DNA of 16,810 nt, from positions 1 through 16,810 of the forward strand of contig JABMMH010000048.1 in assembly GCA_013205645.1 (NCBI GenBank). The letters run 5' to 3'. Positions 1-7,055 of the stretch are shown piece after piece. How positions within the stretch are numbered: the first letter of the stretch is position 1; every line of letters begins with the position of its first letter. Source of the DNA: Polaromonas sp. (GTDB lineage: Bacteria > Pseudomonadota > Gammaproteobacteria > Burkholderiales > Burkholderiaceae_C). A program made the translations under genes and the position numbers. The notes below the pieces were generated by a model. It did not search any database and was not told the DNA's origin. It saw only the letters and a list, made by a program, of their open reading frames with translations.

Positions 1-833
1 ACATTGAACTGGTGGACTTTGCGGAACTCGGCCGTGAGCGCTGCGGGGGCCGCCACGTAACCGACTTTCCAGCCAGTGACGTGGTAGGTTTTTCCGAAGC
101 TGCTGACAATGAAAGCTCGCGCCGCCAAGCCCGGAAAGCTCGCTGCGCTGTGGTGTTGTGCGCCTAGCGCAGCGTCAAACACCATGTGCTCATACACCTC
201 ATCGCTGATGAGCAAGATCTCCGTGGGTGCCAGCAAGGCTTGCAGCTTGAGCATCTCAGCTTCGGTCCACACTGTTGCGCTTGGATTGTGCGGTGAGTTG
301 ATGATGATGGCCCGCGTTTTGGGGCTGATGGCGGCGGCAATTTTCTCGAAGTCAGGGCGAAAAGTGCCGGGCGTCAGCGGCACCCGCACAACTTGGCCAC
401 CGGCCAATTCAATGTTTGGCACATAGCTGTCGTAACAAGGCTCCAACACGATGACTTCGTCACCCGGATGCACGATGGCGAGAATGATGGTGATGATGGC
501 CTGCGTGGCGCCGGCGGTGACCGTGACCTCGGTGTTCGGGTTGTAGCTGCGGCCGTAGAGTGTCTGAATTTTGTCTGCGATGGCTTCGCGTAACACCGGA
601 ACACCGGTCATTGGTGGGTATTGGTTCAAGCCGCGCTGCATGGCGTCTGTGACCGCATTGACCAAGGCCGGATCACACTCAAAATCAGGAAACCCCTGAC
701 CTAAATTAACCGCGTTTTTTTCTGTGGCCAACGCCGACATGACGGTGAAGATAGTTGTGCCGACGTTGGGCAGGCGGCTGGTCAAGGCCGGTGTGTGCTC
801 GCGCACGGCTTCTGGTGTTGTCGTTGAGTTCAT
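1..833 (-). CDS. PLP-dependent aminotransferase, methionine/kynurenine aminotransferase type (C-terminus cut by window edge)
   Basis: Class I/II aminotransferase that transfers an amino group from an amino acid, probably methionine or another hydrophobic/aromatic one, to a 2-oxo acid; cytosolic. The first 277 residues are visible of roughly 385-390 usual for the family, and the rest lies left of the window. Visible landmarks are NLGQGFPDF (43-51), GATQAI (108-113), the HNPSA segment (N183), DEVYEH (D211, Y214) and SFGKTYHVTGWKVGY, where K248 should be the Schiff-base lysine. This last block closely resembles E. coli YbdL, a methionine aminotransferase. The ATG at 833 lies 4 bases after the cysB stop, so it is probably cotranscribed and coupled with cysB. 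The family is secure; the exact substrate is inferred. Confidence 0.88.
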   Translation of the reverse strand, partial: MNSTTTPEAVREHTPALTSRLPNVGTTIFTVMSALATEKNAVNLGQGFPDFECDPALVNAVTDAMQRGLNQYPPMTGVPVLREAIADKIQTLYGRSYNPNTEVTVTAGATQAIITIILAIVHPGDEVIVLEPCYDSYVPNIELAGGQVVRVPLTPGTFRPDFEKIAAAISPKTRAIIINSPHNPSATVWTEAEMLKLQALLAPTEILLISDEVYEHMVFDAALGAQHHSAASFPGLAARAFIVSSFGKTYHVTGWKVGYVAAPAALTAEFRKVHQFN

Positions 834-837
834 AGGA

Positions 838-1782
838 TCAAACTTCGTAGTCGTTGAGGCGGCCAGACATGGCTTTGGCGATGTGCTCACGGGTCAGCTT
901 CTCGCTGACCAATTCAGCAAACTTGTAGACAAAATTGCGCAGGTAGGCGCTGCGTTTGAAGGCCACGCGAGCGACGTTCATGCCAAAGAGTTGCCCTGCC
1001 GGCAATGAGATCAGGTCCGAGTTGGTGCCATCGTCTTTCATGGCCATTTCTGCCACGATGCCGACACCCAAACCAAGCCTGACGTAAGTTTTGATGACGT
1101 CTGAGTCAATCGCTTCCAGCGCAATGCGCGGCTGCAGGCGTTTGGCTGCAAAGGCTTCGTCGATTTTGGTGCGACCCGTGAAAGACGGGTGGTAAGTGAT
1201 CAGTGGCTGCTCGGCCAGCTCTTCCAGCGTGATGTTGGTTTGGCGTGCCAGCGGGTGGTCGGTCGGCATCACCAGCATGTGTTGCCATTCGTAGCAGGGC
1301 AGGGTGATCAACTCGTCGTAATGATCGAGTGACTCGGTCGCGATACCGATCTCAGCCACCTCGTCGATCAGCATGCGGGCGACTTGATCGGGTGAGCCTT
1401 GGTGCAAGCTGACATTGACCTTGGGAAAGGCTTCGCGCAGCCGGGCGACGGGCTGCGGCAAGACATATCGGGCTTGTGTGTGGGTGGTGGCGATCGACAA
1501 GGTGCCGCTGTCTTGGGCTGAGAATTGCTCGCCGATGCGTTTCAGGTTGCCGACTTCACGCATGATGAGTTCGATGCTTTTCAAGACGTGCTGGCCGGGC
1601 TCTGTCACGCGTTTCAAGCGCTTGCCGTGACGGGCAAAAATCTCCACGCCCAACTCTTCTTCCAGCTCGATGATGGCCTTGGACACGCCCGGTTGGGAGG
1701 TGTGCAGCGCGCGCGCGGTTTCTGTCAAATTCAGGTTGCGGCGCACGGCCTCTTGAACAAAGCGAAACTGATGAAGATTCAT
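838..1782 (-). CDS. cysB: LysR-family regulator, CysB type
   Basis: DNA-binding regulator of sulfur assimilation. The 314-aa length is normal for a LysR protein. Residues 1-60 form the winged helix-turn-helix (TETARALHTSQPGVSKAI is the recognition region), followed by a linker helix and a periplasmic-binding-protein-like effector domain from about residue 90. The N-terminus (MNLHQFRFVQEAVRRNLNL) and the stretch GTLSIATTHTQARYVLP are characteristic of CysB/Cbl rather than generic LysR proteins. In enteric bacteria CysB senses N-acetylserine/O-acetylserine and activates cys genes; the same role is inferred here. It lies downstream of a sirohydrochlorin chelatase gene and just ahead of an aminotransferase gene. 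No strong Shine-Dalgarno precedes the ATG at 1782, but the start matches the family N-terminus. Confidence 0.9.
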   Translation of the reverse strand: MNLHQFRFVQEAVRRNLNLTETARALHTSQPGVSKAIIELEEELGVEIFARHGKRLKRVTEPGQHVLKSIELIMREVGNLKRIGEQFSAQDSGTLSIATTHTQARYVLPQPVARLREAFPKVNVSLHQGSPDQVARMLIDEVAEIGIATESLDHYDELITLPCYEWQHMLVMPTDHPLARQTNITLEELAEQPLITYHPSFTGRTKIDEAFAAKRLQPRIALEAIDSDVIKTYVRLGLGVGIVAEMAMKDDGTNSDLISLPAGQLFGMNVARVAFKRSAYLRNFVYKFAELVSEKLTREHIAKAMSGRLNDYEV

Positions 1783-1851
1783 ATCAAATAGGGGCAGATT
1801 GGGAATTTCATTATGCCATTTAGGCCCTAAAGAAATCCTTTGATATGTCGC
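1783..1851 (-). promoter_or_regulatory. Upstream region of cysB with palindromes
   Basis: This 69-bp gap holds a 13-base palindrome, TTTAGGCCCTAAA (1819-1831), and an inverted pair: ATATCAAA (1781-1788, abutting the cysB start) and TTTGATAT (1839-1846). On the minus strand a CATAAT hexamer near 1809-1814 could be a -10 box, with no good -35 box. The palindrome lies just upstream of that hexamer, where a regulator would act. LysR proteins often autoregulate, so this is a candidate operator; the assignment is inference. Confidence 0.35.
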
Positions 1852-2211
1852 TCAAGCCAGCGCGATGTCCGCCATCAATGCGGTCAGCTGGGGTGACTCG
1901 CCAGCCGTGGGCAGTAACTCCAGCCGCAGGGTAGGGTGGGCCGCGCGGATCTCTTCAATGATCAGCGGCAAGTCTTCGCGCGCATGTTTTCCGACACCCA
2001 GAAAGAGCGGAAAGATACGAATGTGCAGCACGCCAGCGGTGATCAAATCTGCCGCGGCCTGTGGCAGACTGGGCAAACACAATTCTAAATAAGCGCAGCT
2101 GACCTGCGCGCTCTGATCACGGGATTGGATTTCTGCGGCGACGGCTTCGATTGGCAGCCGCCAAAGCGGGTCTCTGGAGCCGTGGGCAAACAAGATGATG
2201 GCAGGTTTCAT
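1852..2211 (-). CDS. cbiX: CbiX/SirB-type sirohydrochlorin chelatase
   Basis: Small (119 aa) chelatase of the CbiX-short type, which inserts a metal (Fe2+ for siroheme, Co2+ for cobalamin) into sirohydrochlorin. The N-terminal ILFAHGSRDP carries the first active-site histidine (H10). PLFLGVGKHARED carries the second (H76). This two-histidine arrangement matches short homodimeric CbiX proteins; long SirB/CbiK forms are duplicated. The ATG at 2211 is preferred over an upstream in-frame TTG at 2223 because it places the conserved MKP-hydrophobic-HGSRDP block at the terminus. It sits between lptG and cysB on the same strand, which favours an iron chelatase making siroheme for sulfite reductase, but metal specificity cannot be read from sequence. 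Confidence 0.85.
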   Translation of the reverse strand: MKPAIILFAHGSRDPLWRLPIEAVAAEIQSRDQSAQVSCAYLELCLPSLPQAAADLITAGVLHIRIFPLFLGVGKHAREDLPLIIEEIRAAHPTLRLELLPTAGESPQLTALMADIALA

Positions 2212-2236
2212 AGGTGTTTTCAAAAGTGATTTTCTT

Positions 2237-3382
2237 TCAACGTCTCAGCACAAGCCAGCCAAAAGCGCCCAGCGAGATCACTGTGTAAATAAGCCCCGGC
2301 ACAGCTGCAGCCAACCAAGGCTGCCAGTTTTGCAAGTTGCCGATGTAGCCAAAGACGTTGTTCAGCAGGAAAAAACTGATGCCAATCATGACGCCGCCGA
2401 ACACATACGAGGTCACGCTGCCAGAGCGGAAATGCAAGTAAGCAAAAGGCAGTGCTAAAAAGACCATGACCAAGCAACTCAGCGGGTAGAACACCTTTTT
2501 CCAGAATTCGATTTCGTAGCGTTGAGCGGTCTGGCCATTGGCTTTCAGGTGTTGCACGTAATTGAACAGGTCATAGGTGGCCATGCGGTCTGGCTTGAGC
2601 AGCGCGACCGAGACCATCTCTGCGCTGATGTCCGTTGGCCAGCGCATTTCAGCTTCGCGGCTGATGCTCACATTGGCTGATTCAACGGCTTGGTTGATGC
2701 CGTCGGTGCTGGGGCGGATCTGAAAATCAGTGCGCGTGGTTGCCTTCAAAATCCAAGCGTCATTCTCGCCAAACTGGGCTGATTCGGCTTCGCTCATCGA
2801 CACCACCAGTCCCTTGTTGTCGAACTCAAAAATGCGGATGCCCTGCATCTCGTTGTTGGCGCTCAGCGCGCGCACGTTCACCACGGAGTTGCTGTAGGGC
2901 TGCTTTTCTTTGAGCCAGGCACCGGTTTGGCCGATGGTGATGCGGCCTTGAAATTTGGCCTTCAGCAATTGTCCGGCTCGGTCAGCCACTGGCGCGAGGT
3001 AGTCGCCCACCGCAAAACTGATTACCACAAAAACAGCGCCCAAGGAGAGCAGCAGCCGCAAGGCCTTCCACGGTCCCAGTCCGCTGGTGCGCAAGATGGT
3101 GAATTCAGAGCTTTGTGCCAGCCTGGCCATCACGAAAATAGTCCCGATCAGCACTGATATCGGCAACAACTCGTAAATATGGTTTGGAATTTGCAGAGCC
3201 ACGTACAGCAAGGCGTGACTCAGCATGTAGACATTGTTGTCACCGTCCAGAGGGCTGCTTCTGCCGATGGCAGGCAACTCATCCACCAGGTCAAAAAATA
3301 AAAACAGCGACAAAAACCCCAACGTGACCAGACAAATGGAGGTGATGACTTCACGGTAAATCAGCTTGCGAACGGTTTTCAT
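2237..3382 (-). CDS. lptG: LPS export ABC transporter permease LptG
   Basis: Inner-membrane subunit of the LptB2FG complex, which extracts lipopolysaccharide from the inner membrane and feeds it to LptC-LptA-LptD. The 381-aa length fits the YjgP/YjgQ family (about 360 in E. coli). Predicted membrane segments lie at roughly residues 13-33, 60-85, 105-127, 298-315, 325-345 and 356-378, with a large periplasmic jellyroll-type domain (about 135-285) between the two groups of three. FTILRTSGLGPWKAL (94-108) corresponds to the cytoplasmic coupling helix that contacts the LptB ATPase. The start codon overlaps the lptF stop by ATGA, so the two subunits are translationally coupled. Paralogy with the upstream gene and gene order distinguish LptG from LptF. 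Confidence 0.93.
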   Translation of the reverse strand: MKTVRKLIYREVITSICLVTLGFLSLFLFFDLVDELPAIGRSSPLDGDNNVYMLSHALLYVALQIPNHIYELLPISVLIGTIFVMARLAQSSEFTILRTSGLGPWKALRLLLSLGAVFVVISFAVGDYLAPVADRAGQLLKAKFQGRITIGQTGAWLKEKQPYSNSVVNVRALSANNEMQGIRIFEFDNKGLVVSMSEAESAQFGENDAWILKATTRTDFQIRPSTDGINQAVESANVSISREAEMRWPTDISAEMVSVALLKPDRMATYDLFNYVQHLKANGQTAQRYEIEFWKKVFYPLSCLVMVFLALPFAYLHFRSGSVTSYVFGGVMIGISFFLLNNVFGYIGNLQNWQPWLAAAVPGLIYTVISLGAFGWLVLRR

Positions 3383-4500
3383 GTTCGGATCTCCGGACTC
3401 GTCGAGAGCAGGGGAGGCGTGCGCCTAAACAAATCGCCCAAGCGCCAGTTCTTGTGTCGCTTGGCCAGCAGAAACACGCTAACGGCAAAAACGCCGCCGT
3501 GCAACATGACCAGCAAACCACTGAAACTGACAATGCCAAGCGAGACCCAGCCTTGGCCCAGGCTCATCACATTGGTGTAAACAATGAAGCTGAAAATCAC
3601 AAAAATCAGGTTGCTGCTGCGCCCTGCGCGTGGGTTCACTGCCGCCAGCGCCAGCGCGATCACCACGAAATTGATGGCGGCGAAAGCGGCACCCAAACGC
3701 CACGCCAGCTCACCCAAATTTCTGGGCGTTGGCGACTTGATCAGGTTTCGGGTCGAGAGGGTTTTGATGTCGCGTTCGCCCGGGCCGAGCACACTGCCGC
3801 CCCCCGTGCGTACGCCGTACTCTTCAAAGTCGCTGATTTTCAGGGCTGAATTGCCAACGGCATTTTCAAGACGTTGGCCGTTCTCGAGAATTAGCATTTG
3901 CGTGCCATTGACGACTTCGATTCGTCCTGCGCGGGCGGTGGTGATGGTACTTTTGCCTTTGTCGGTTGAGGCGATGAAAATGTTGCTACTGCCTGTGCGG
4001 CCCTCAGAGTCGCGGTCTATGAAGAAAACACGGTTGCCGCTGGAAGACTCCTGAAACTCGCCAGGAGCGATGCGGTCGATGTCGCCGCGTTGTTCGTAGC
4101 GCTCGCGCATTTCGGCGGTCTGCTCGTTCGACCATGGCCAAATAAACAGCGAGGACAGGGTGATGACCAGCAACACCGGCCAAGCAAACCGAAACAAGGG
4201 CCCCAAAAACGCGATCAAGCCGCGGCCGCTGGAAAACCAAACCACCATTTCGCTGTCTTTGTACATGCGCGACAGCGTGCTGACCATGGCGATGAACAGC
4301 GACAAGGTCAGGATGATCGGCAGCCGGCCCAGTCCCGAGTAAGCCATGATCAGCAAAACGTCCTGGGGACTGACGGATCCGCCGGCGGCCTGACCCAGTG
4401 TTCGGATCAGAACAATGGTCATGATGATGGTGATCAGCACCACCAAGGTGGCACCGAATGAGCGCGCCAACTCTTTGCGCATCGAAGATTGGAATAACAT
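3379..4500 (-). CDS. lptF: LPS export ABC transporter permease LptF
   Basis: Partner permease of LptG in the lipopolysaccharide exporter. From the ATG at 4500 the product is 373 aa and begins MLFQSSMRKELARSF, matching the family N-terminus. The frame stays open upstream to 4707, but that extension has no family character and overlaps pepA, so it is rejected. Predicted membrane segments are at about 14-36, 55-78 and 98-121, then a periplasmic domain, then three more from about 270 to 348. SRMYKDSEMVVWFSSG (77-92) is the coupling-helix region. The short C-terminal tail (after LFRRTPP) looks disordered. It is divergent from pepA across 43 bp, the same arrangement as in E. coli. Confidence 0.93.
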   Translation of the reverse strand: MLFQSSMRKELARSFGATLVVLITIIMTIVLIRTLGQAAGGSVSPQDVLLIMAYSGLGRLPIILTLSLFIAMVSTLSRMYKDSEMVVWFSSGRGLIAFLGPLFRFAWPVLLVITLSSLFIWPWSNEQTAEMRERYEQRGDIDRIAPGEFQESSSGNRVFFIDRDSEGRTGSSNIFIASTDKGKSTITTARAGRIEVVNGTQMLILENGQRLENAVGNSALKISDFEEYGVRTGGGSVLGPGERDIKTLSTRNLIKSPTPRNLGELAWRLGAAFAAINFVVIALALAAVNPRAGRSSNLIFVIFSFIVYTNVMSLGQGWVSLGIVSFSGLLVMLHGGVFAVSVFLLAKRHKNWRLGDLFRRTPPLLSTSPEIRT

Positions 4501-4543
4501 GGAGCGACTATCTGCTTTTTGCGTAACTGACCAGGCTTCAATT
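4501..4543. promoter_or_regulatory. Divergent lptF / pepA intergenic region
   Basis: Only 43 bp separate the divergent start codons, so both promoters must lie largely in or near this gap and overlap the opposite gene's 5' end. I cannot assign convincing -35/-10 pairs or Shine-Dalgarno sequences for either side. The gap is recorded because the two essential-process transcripts probably interfere or share control. Confidence 0.4.
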
Positions 4544-6082
4544 ATGGACTTCGAACTCAAGACATTGACACGCTCGCGTGTTTGCTCCGAAAAATGTGAC
4601 GCCTTGGTGGTTCTTGTGCCCCAGCATGTGGCTGAAGGCGACGACACTTTGTCGCTGCTGATCGAGGCCGCAACGCAAAGCGGCGACTTTGATCGCAAGC
4701 CCGGCAAGCTATTGCAAGCCTACCGGACAACCGGCATTGCCGCGACCCGCGTGCTGTTGGTGGGCGCAGGCGAGGGCAGTGCTAAAAACGTTCGCACGGC
4801 CGTTAATGCGGCCATGGGGGCCGTCAAAGGCAGCAACGCGCAGCGCGTGGTGCTGTGTTTGAGCCTGCTCAAAGATGGCGACGCTGCGCACATGCAGGCC
4901 GCCGTCGTGGCTTGCGGCGATGCGGCCTACAGCTACACCGCAACCAAATCCAAGGTGACGCCTGCCAAGCTGCAGCGCACCGTGGTGGCGGTGGCTGACG
5001 CGGCAGTGGCCAAAGTTGGCTTTGACAAAGCAGTTGGCTTGGTCAAAGGCATTGCGCTGGCCAAGGAATGGGGCAATCGCCCGGCCAATCACGCGACGCC
5101 GGTCATGCTGGCGGGTGCGGCCAAAGAGCTGGCTAAGTTGCCACGCATCAAGGTCGAGATTTTGGGTCCTAAAGAGGTTGCGAAACTCGGCATGGGCTCC
5201 TTCATGGCAGTGGCGCGCGGCTCTGAAGAGCCGTTGCGCTTTATCGTGCTGCGGTATGACGGCGGCCTCAAAGCCGACGCCCCGGTGGTGCTGGTTGGCA
5301 AAGGCATCACCTTTGACACCGGCGGTATTTCTATCAAGCCAGCGTCTGAAATGGACGAAATGAAGTTCGACATGTGCGGCGCCGCCAGCGTGCTTGGCGC
5401 CTTCCGTTCGCTCGGTGAGTTGCAGCCGAAACTGAATGTCGTTGGCTTGATCCCGGCCTGCGAAAACATGCCTGATGGCAAAGCCATCAAGCCCGGTGAC
5501 GTGGTCACCAGCATGAGCGGCCAGACGATTGAAGTTCTCAACACCGACGCCGAAGGCCGACTGGTCTTGTGCGATGCCTTGACCTATGCCGAGCGCTTCA
5601 AGCCGCGTGCCGTGGTCGACATCGCCACCTTGACGGGTGCCTGCGTGGTGGCGCTGGGCGCCGTGCGTAGCGGTTTGTTTTCAAGTGACGACGCACTGGC
5701 TCAATCCCTGCTGAATGCCGGCGAACGCTCGCTCGACCTGTGCTGGCGCATGCCTTTGGACGATGACTACGCCGATGGCTTGAAAAGTAATTTTGCCGAT
5801 GTGGCCAACATTGCCGGACGCGCTGGCGGTTCCGTGACGGCAGCCAAGTTTTTGCAACGCTTTGTAGGCAAATTCCCATGGGCGCACCTTGACATTGCCG
5901 GCACAGCTTGGAAAGGCGGCGCGGCCAAAGGCTCGACCGGTAGGCCTGTCGCCTTGCTGGTGACGTATTTATTGGAACAGGCTGCAGAAATTGCAAAAAA
6001 CCCCGTGCTGGTGAAGGCCAAAGCCGGTAGCACTGCGGTCAAAGCACCAGCCAAAAAACGGGTCAAAACCGTCAGCGTATGA
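4544..6082 (+). CDS. pepA: Leucyl aminopeptidase (M17 family)
   Basis: Cytosolic hexameric di-metal aminopeptidase that removes N-terminal residues from peptides; in E. coli PepA also binds DNA in Xer recombination and carAB control. From the ATG at 4544 the product is 512 aa (E. coli 503). Metal and catalytic residues are present: K253 and D258 in GKGITFDTGG, D276, and the family signature NTDAEGRL at 333-340 (D335, E337, R339). The start MDFELKTL is chosen because the longer frame from 4415 overlaps lptF and lacks homology. After residue about 480 there is a Lys/Ala-rich tail (KAKAGSTAVKAPAKKRVK) beyond the usual end of the family. The stop overlaps the holC start by ATGA. Confidence 0.95.
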   Translation: MDFELKTLTRSRVCSEKCDALVVLVPQHVAEGDDTLSLLIEAATQSGDFDRKPGKLLQAYRTTGIAATRVLLVGAGEGSAKNVRTAVNAAMGAVKGSNAQRVVLCLSLLKDGDAAHMQAAVVACGDAAYSYTATKSKVTPAKLQRTVVAVADAAVAKVGFDKAVGLVKGIALAKEWGNRPANHATPVMLAGAAKELAKLPRIKVEILGPKEVAKLGMGSFMAVARGSEEPLRFIVLRYDGGLKADAPVVLVGKGITFDTGGISIKPASEMDEMKFDMCGAASVLGAFRSLGELQPKLNVVGLIPACENMPDGKAIKPGDVVTSMSGQTIEVLNTDAEGRLVLCDALTYAERFKPRAVVDIATLTGACVVALGAVRSGLFSSDDALAQSLLNAGERSLDLCWRMPLDDDYADGLKSNFADVANIAGRAGGSVTAAKFLQRFVGKFPWAHLDIAGTAWKGGAAKGSTGRPVALLVTYLLEQAAEIAKNPVLVKAKAGSTAVKAPAKKRVKTVSV

Positions 6083-6528
6083 CCGAGGTGGAGTTTCACT
6101 TCAATGTCGGTGACAAGCTCGCCTACAGCTGCCGTCTGCTGCGCAAGGCGCGGGCTGGCGGTGCCAAGATCATAGTGACGGCCGAGCCGAATCTGTTGGC
6201 GCAGCTGGACCAGATGCTGTGGACGTTCTCAAACACAGAGTTTTTGCCACACTGCCGAGCTGACGCCGACCCAGCCACTTTGGCGCTGACGCCCATTGTG
6301 CTGGCCACGTCGCCGTCTGATCCAGCTTTTGCAGGCTGCCCGCACGGCGTGCTGGTTAACTTGGGACAAGTCGTGCCGCAAGGGTTTGAGCGTTTTGAAC
6401 GCTTCATTGAGTTGGTGTCCAGTGCCGAAGAAGATCGTCTGTCAGCTAGACAACGCTGGACGTACTACAAAGACCGCGGTTACGCTTTGAAAAAATACGA
6501 TTTGAGCCGCACTGCCGAGAAAGCATGA
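6079..6528 (+). CDS. holC: DNA polymerase III chi subunit
   Basis: Chi subunit of the clamp-loader complex, which links polymerase III holoenzyme to single-stranded-DNA-binding protein through the SSB C-terminus and pairs with psi (HolD). The length of 149 aa is close to E. coli chi (147). The N-terminal EVEFHFNVGDKLAYSCRLLRKA, the central LWTFSNTEFLPHC and PIVLAT segments, and the late RQRWTYYKDRGYALKKYD are typical of HolC. The gene starts inside the pepA stop (ATGA) and its own stop overlaps the next gene by ATGA, indicating a tight operon. The pepA-holC pairing is conserved in proteobacteria. Confidence 0.92.
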   Translation: MTEVEFHFNVGDKLAYSCRLLRKARAGGAKIIVTAEPNLLAQLDQMLWTFSNTEFLPHCRADADPATLALTPIVLATSPSDPAFAGCPHGVLVNLGQVVPQGFERFERFIELVSSAEEDRLSARQRWTYYKDRGYALKKYDLSRTAEKA

Positions 6529-6935
6529 ACGAGACCACTAGACCCGCACCGCCGCATTTCGTGCCGACACTGACTGAAGTGGTTCGGCCTGATCCTGTTG
6601 CACCGCAGGCGGCTTCTGCGGCTTTGCCGGCCGAATTCGCGGGTCTGTTGGATGGCTGGCCCGTCGGCCCCAACACCTCACAGCCCGCAGCGCAAAAAAT
6701 GGCCAACGTCCAGGTTGAAGGTCTGGCTCCGGCCATGGTCGAGCGCATTCTGTTGCGTGTGGAACTCTCGCTGGCGAGTCGCTTGCACGAGACCGTCGAC
6801 GCCGTGGTCGAAGATCACATGCGAATATTGAAGGCCGGCTTGCGAGCCCAGATCAGTGCGGTGGTGCTGGATGCCGTCAACCAAGCCGTACGGCAAGAAA
6901 CAGACACACCACGGCCGGATTCGCCGCCGCGCTAA
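6525..6935 (+). CDS. Uncharacterised 136-aa protein coupled to holC
   Basis: I do not recognise a function. The N-terminal half (residues 1-55) is rich in Pro, Ala and Thr and probably disordered; it contains FVPTLTEVVRPDP, a segment resembling short motifs I recall from other small betaproteobacterial hypothetical proteins (not verified). Residues 60-122 look like two long amphipathic helices (MVERILLRVELSLASRLHET and LKAGLRAQISAVVLDAVNQA) with no cysteine, no membrane segment and no signal peptide. It ends in a short proline-rich tail. The ATGA overlap with holC and normal codon usage support real expression. It occupies the place held by valS in E. coli. A cytosolic, helical, possibly oligomeric or adaptor protein is a guess. 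Confidence 0.7.
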   Translation: MNETTRPAPPHFVPTLTEVVRPDPVAPQAASAALPAEFAGLLDGWPVGPNTSQPAAQKMANVQVEGLAPAMVERILLRVELSLASRLHETVDAVVEDHMRILKAGLRAQISAVVLDAVNQAVRQETDTPRPDSPPR

Positions 6936-7055
6936 AAAAGATGTCACGGCACTAGGGCGGTAACCCATGGTGCAGGCCTAAAAATTGCTGTATCTTTTGG
7001 CGTTGGGGAAAATTGTCTTTTCAATGGTTTACATCTCTCACTGATCGGGCTCACT
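6936..7055 (+). promoter_or_regulatory. Leader and promoter region of the binding-protein gene
   Basis: This 120-bp gap separates the pepA-holC group from the periplasmic binding-protein gene. It is A/T-richer than the flanking genes, as expected for a promoter, but no convincing -35/-10 pair stands out (TTGTCT near 7014 is a weak -35 candidate). No hairpin terminator for the preceding operon is visible. Confidence 0.35.

Noticed and set aside
4415..4543. N-terminal extension of PepA
   Set aside because: It lies inside lptF on the opposite strand; MDFELK at 4544 matches the usual PepA start.
4501..4707. N-terminal extension of LptF (frame open upstream to 4707)
   Set aside because: The extension overlaps pepA, lacks hydrophobic or family character, and the family N-terminus MLFQSSMRKEL begins at 4500.
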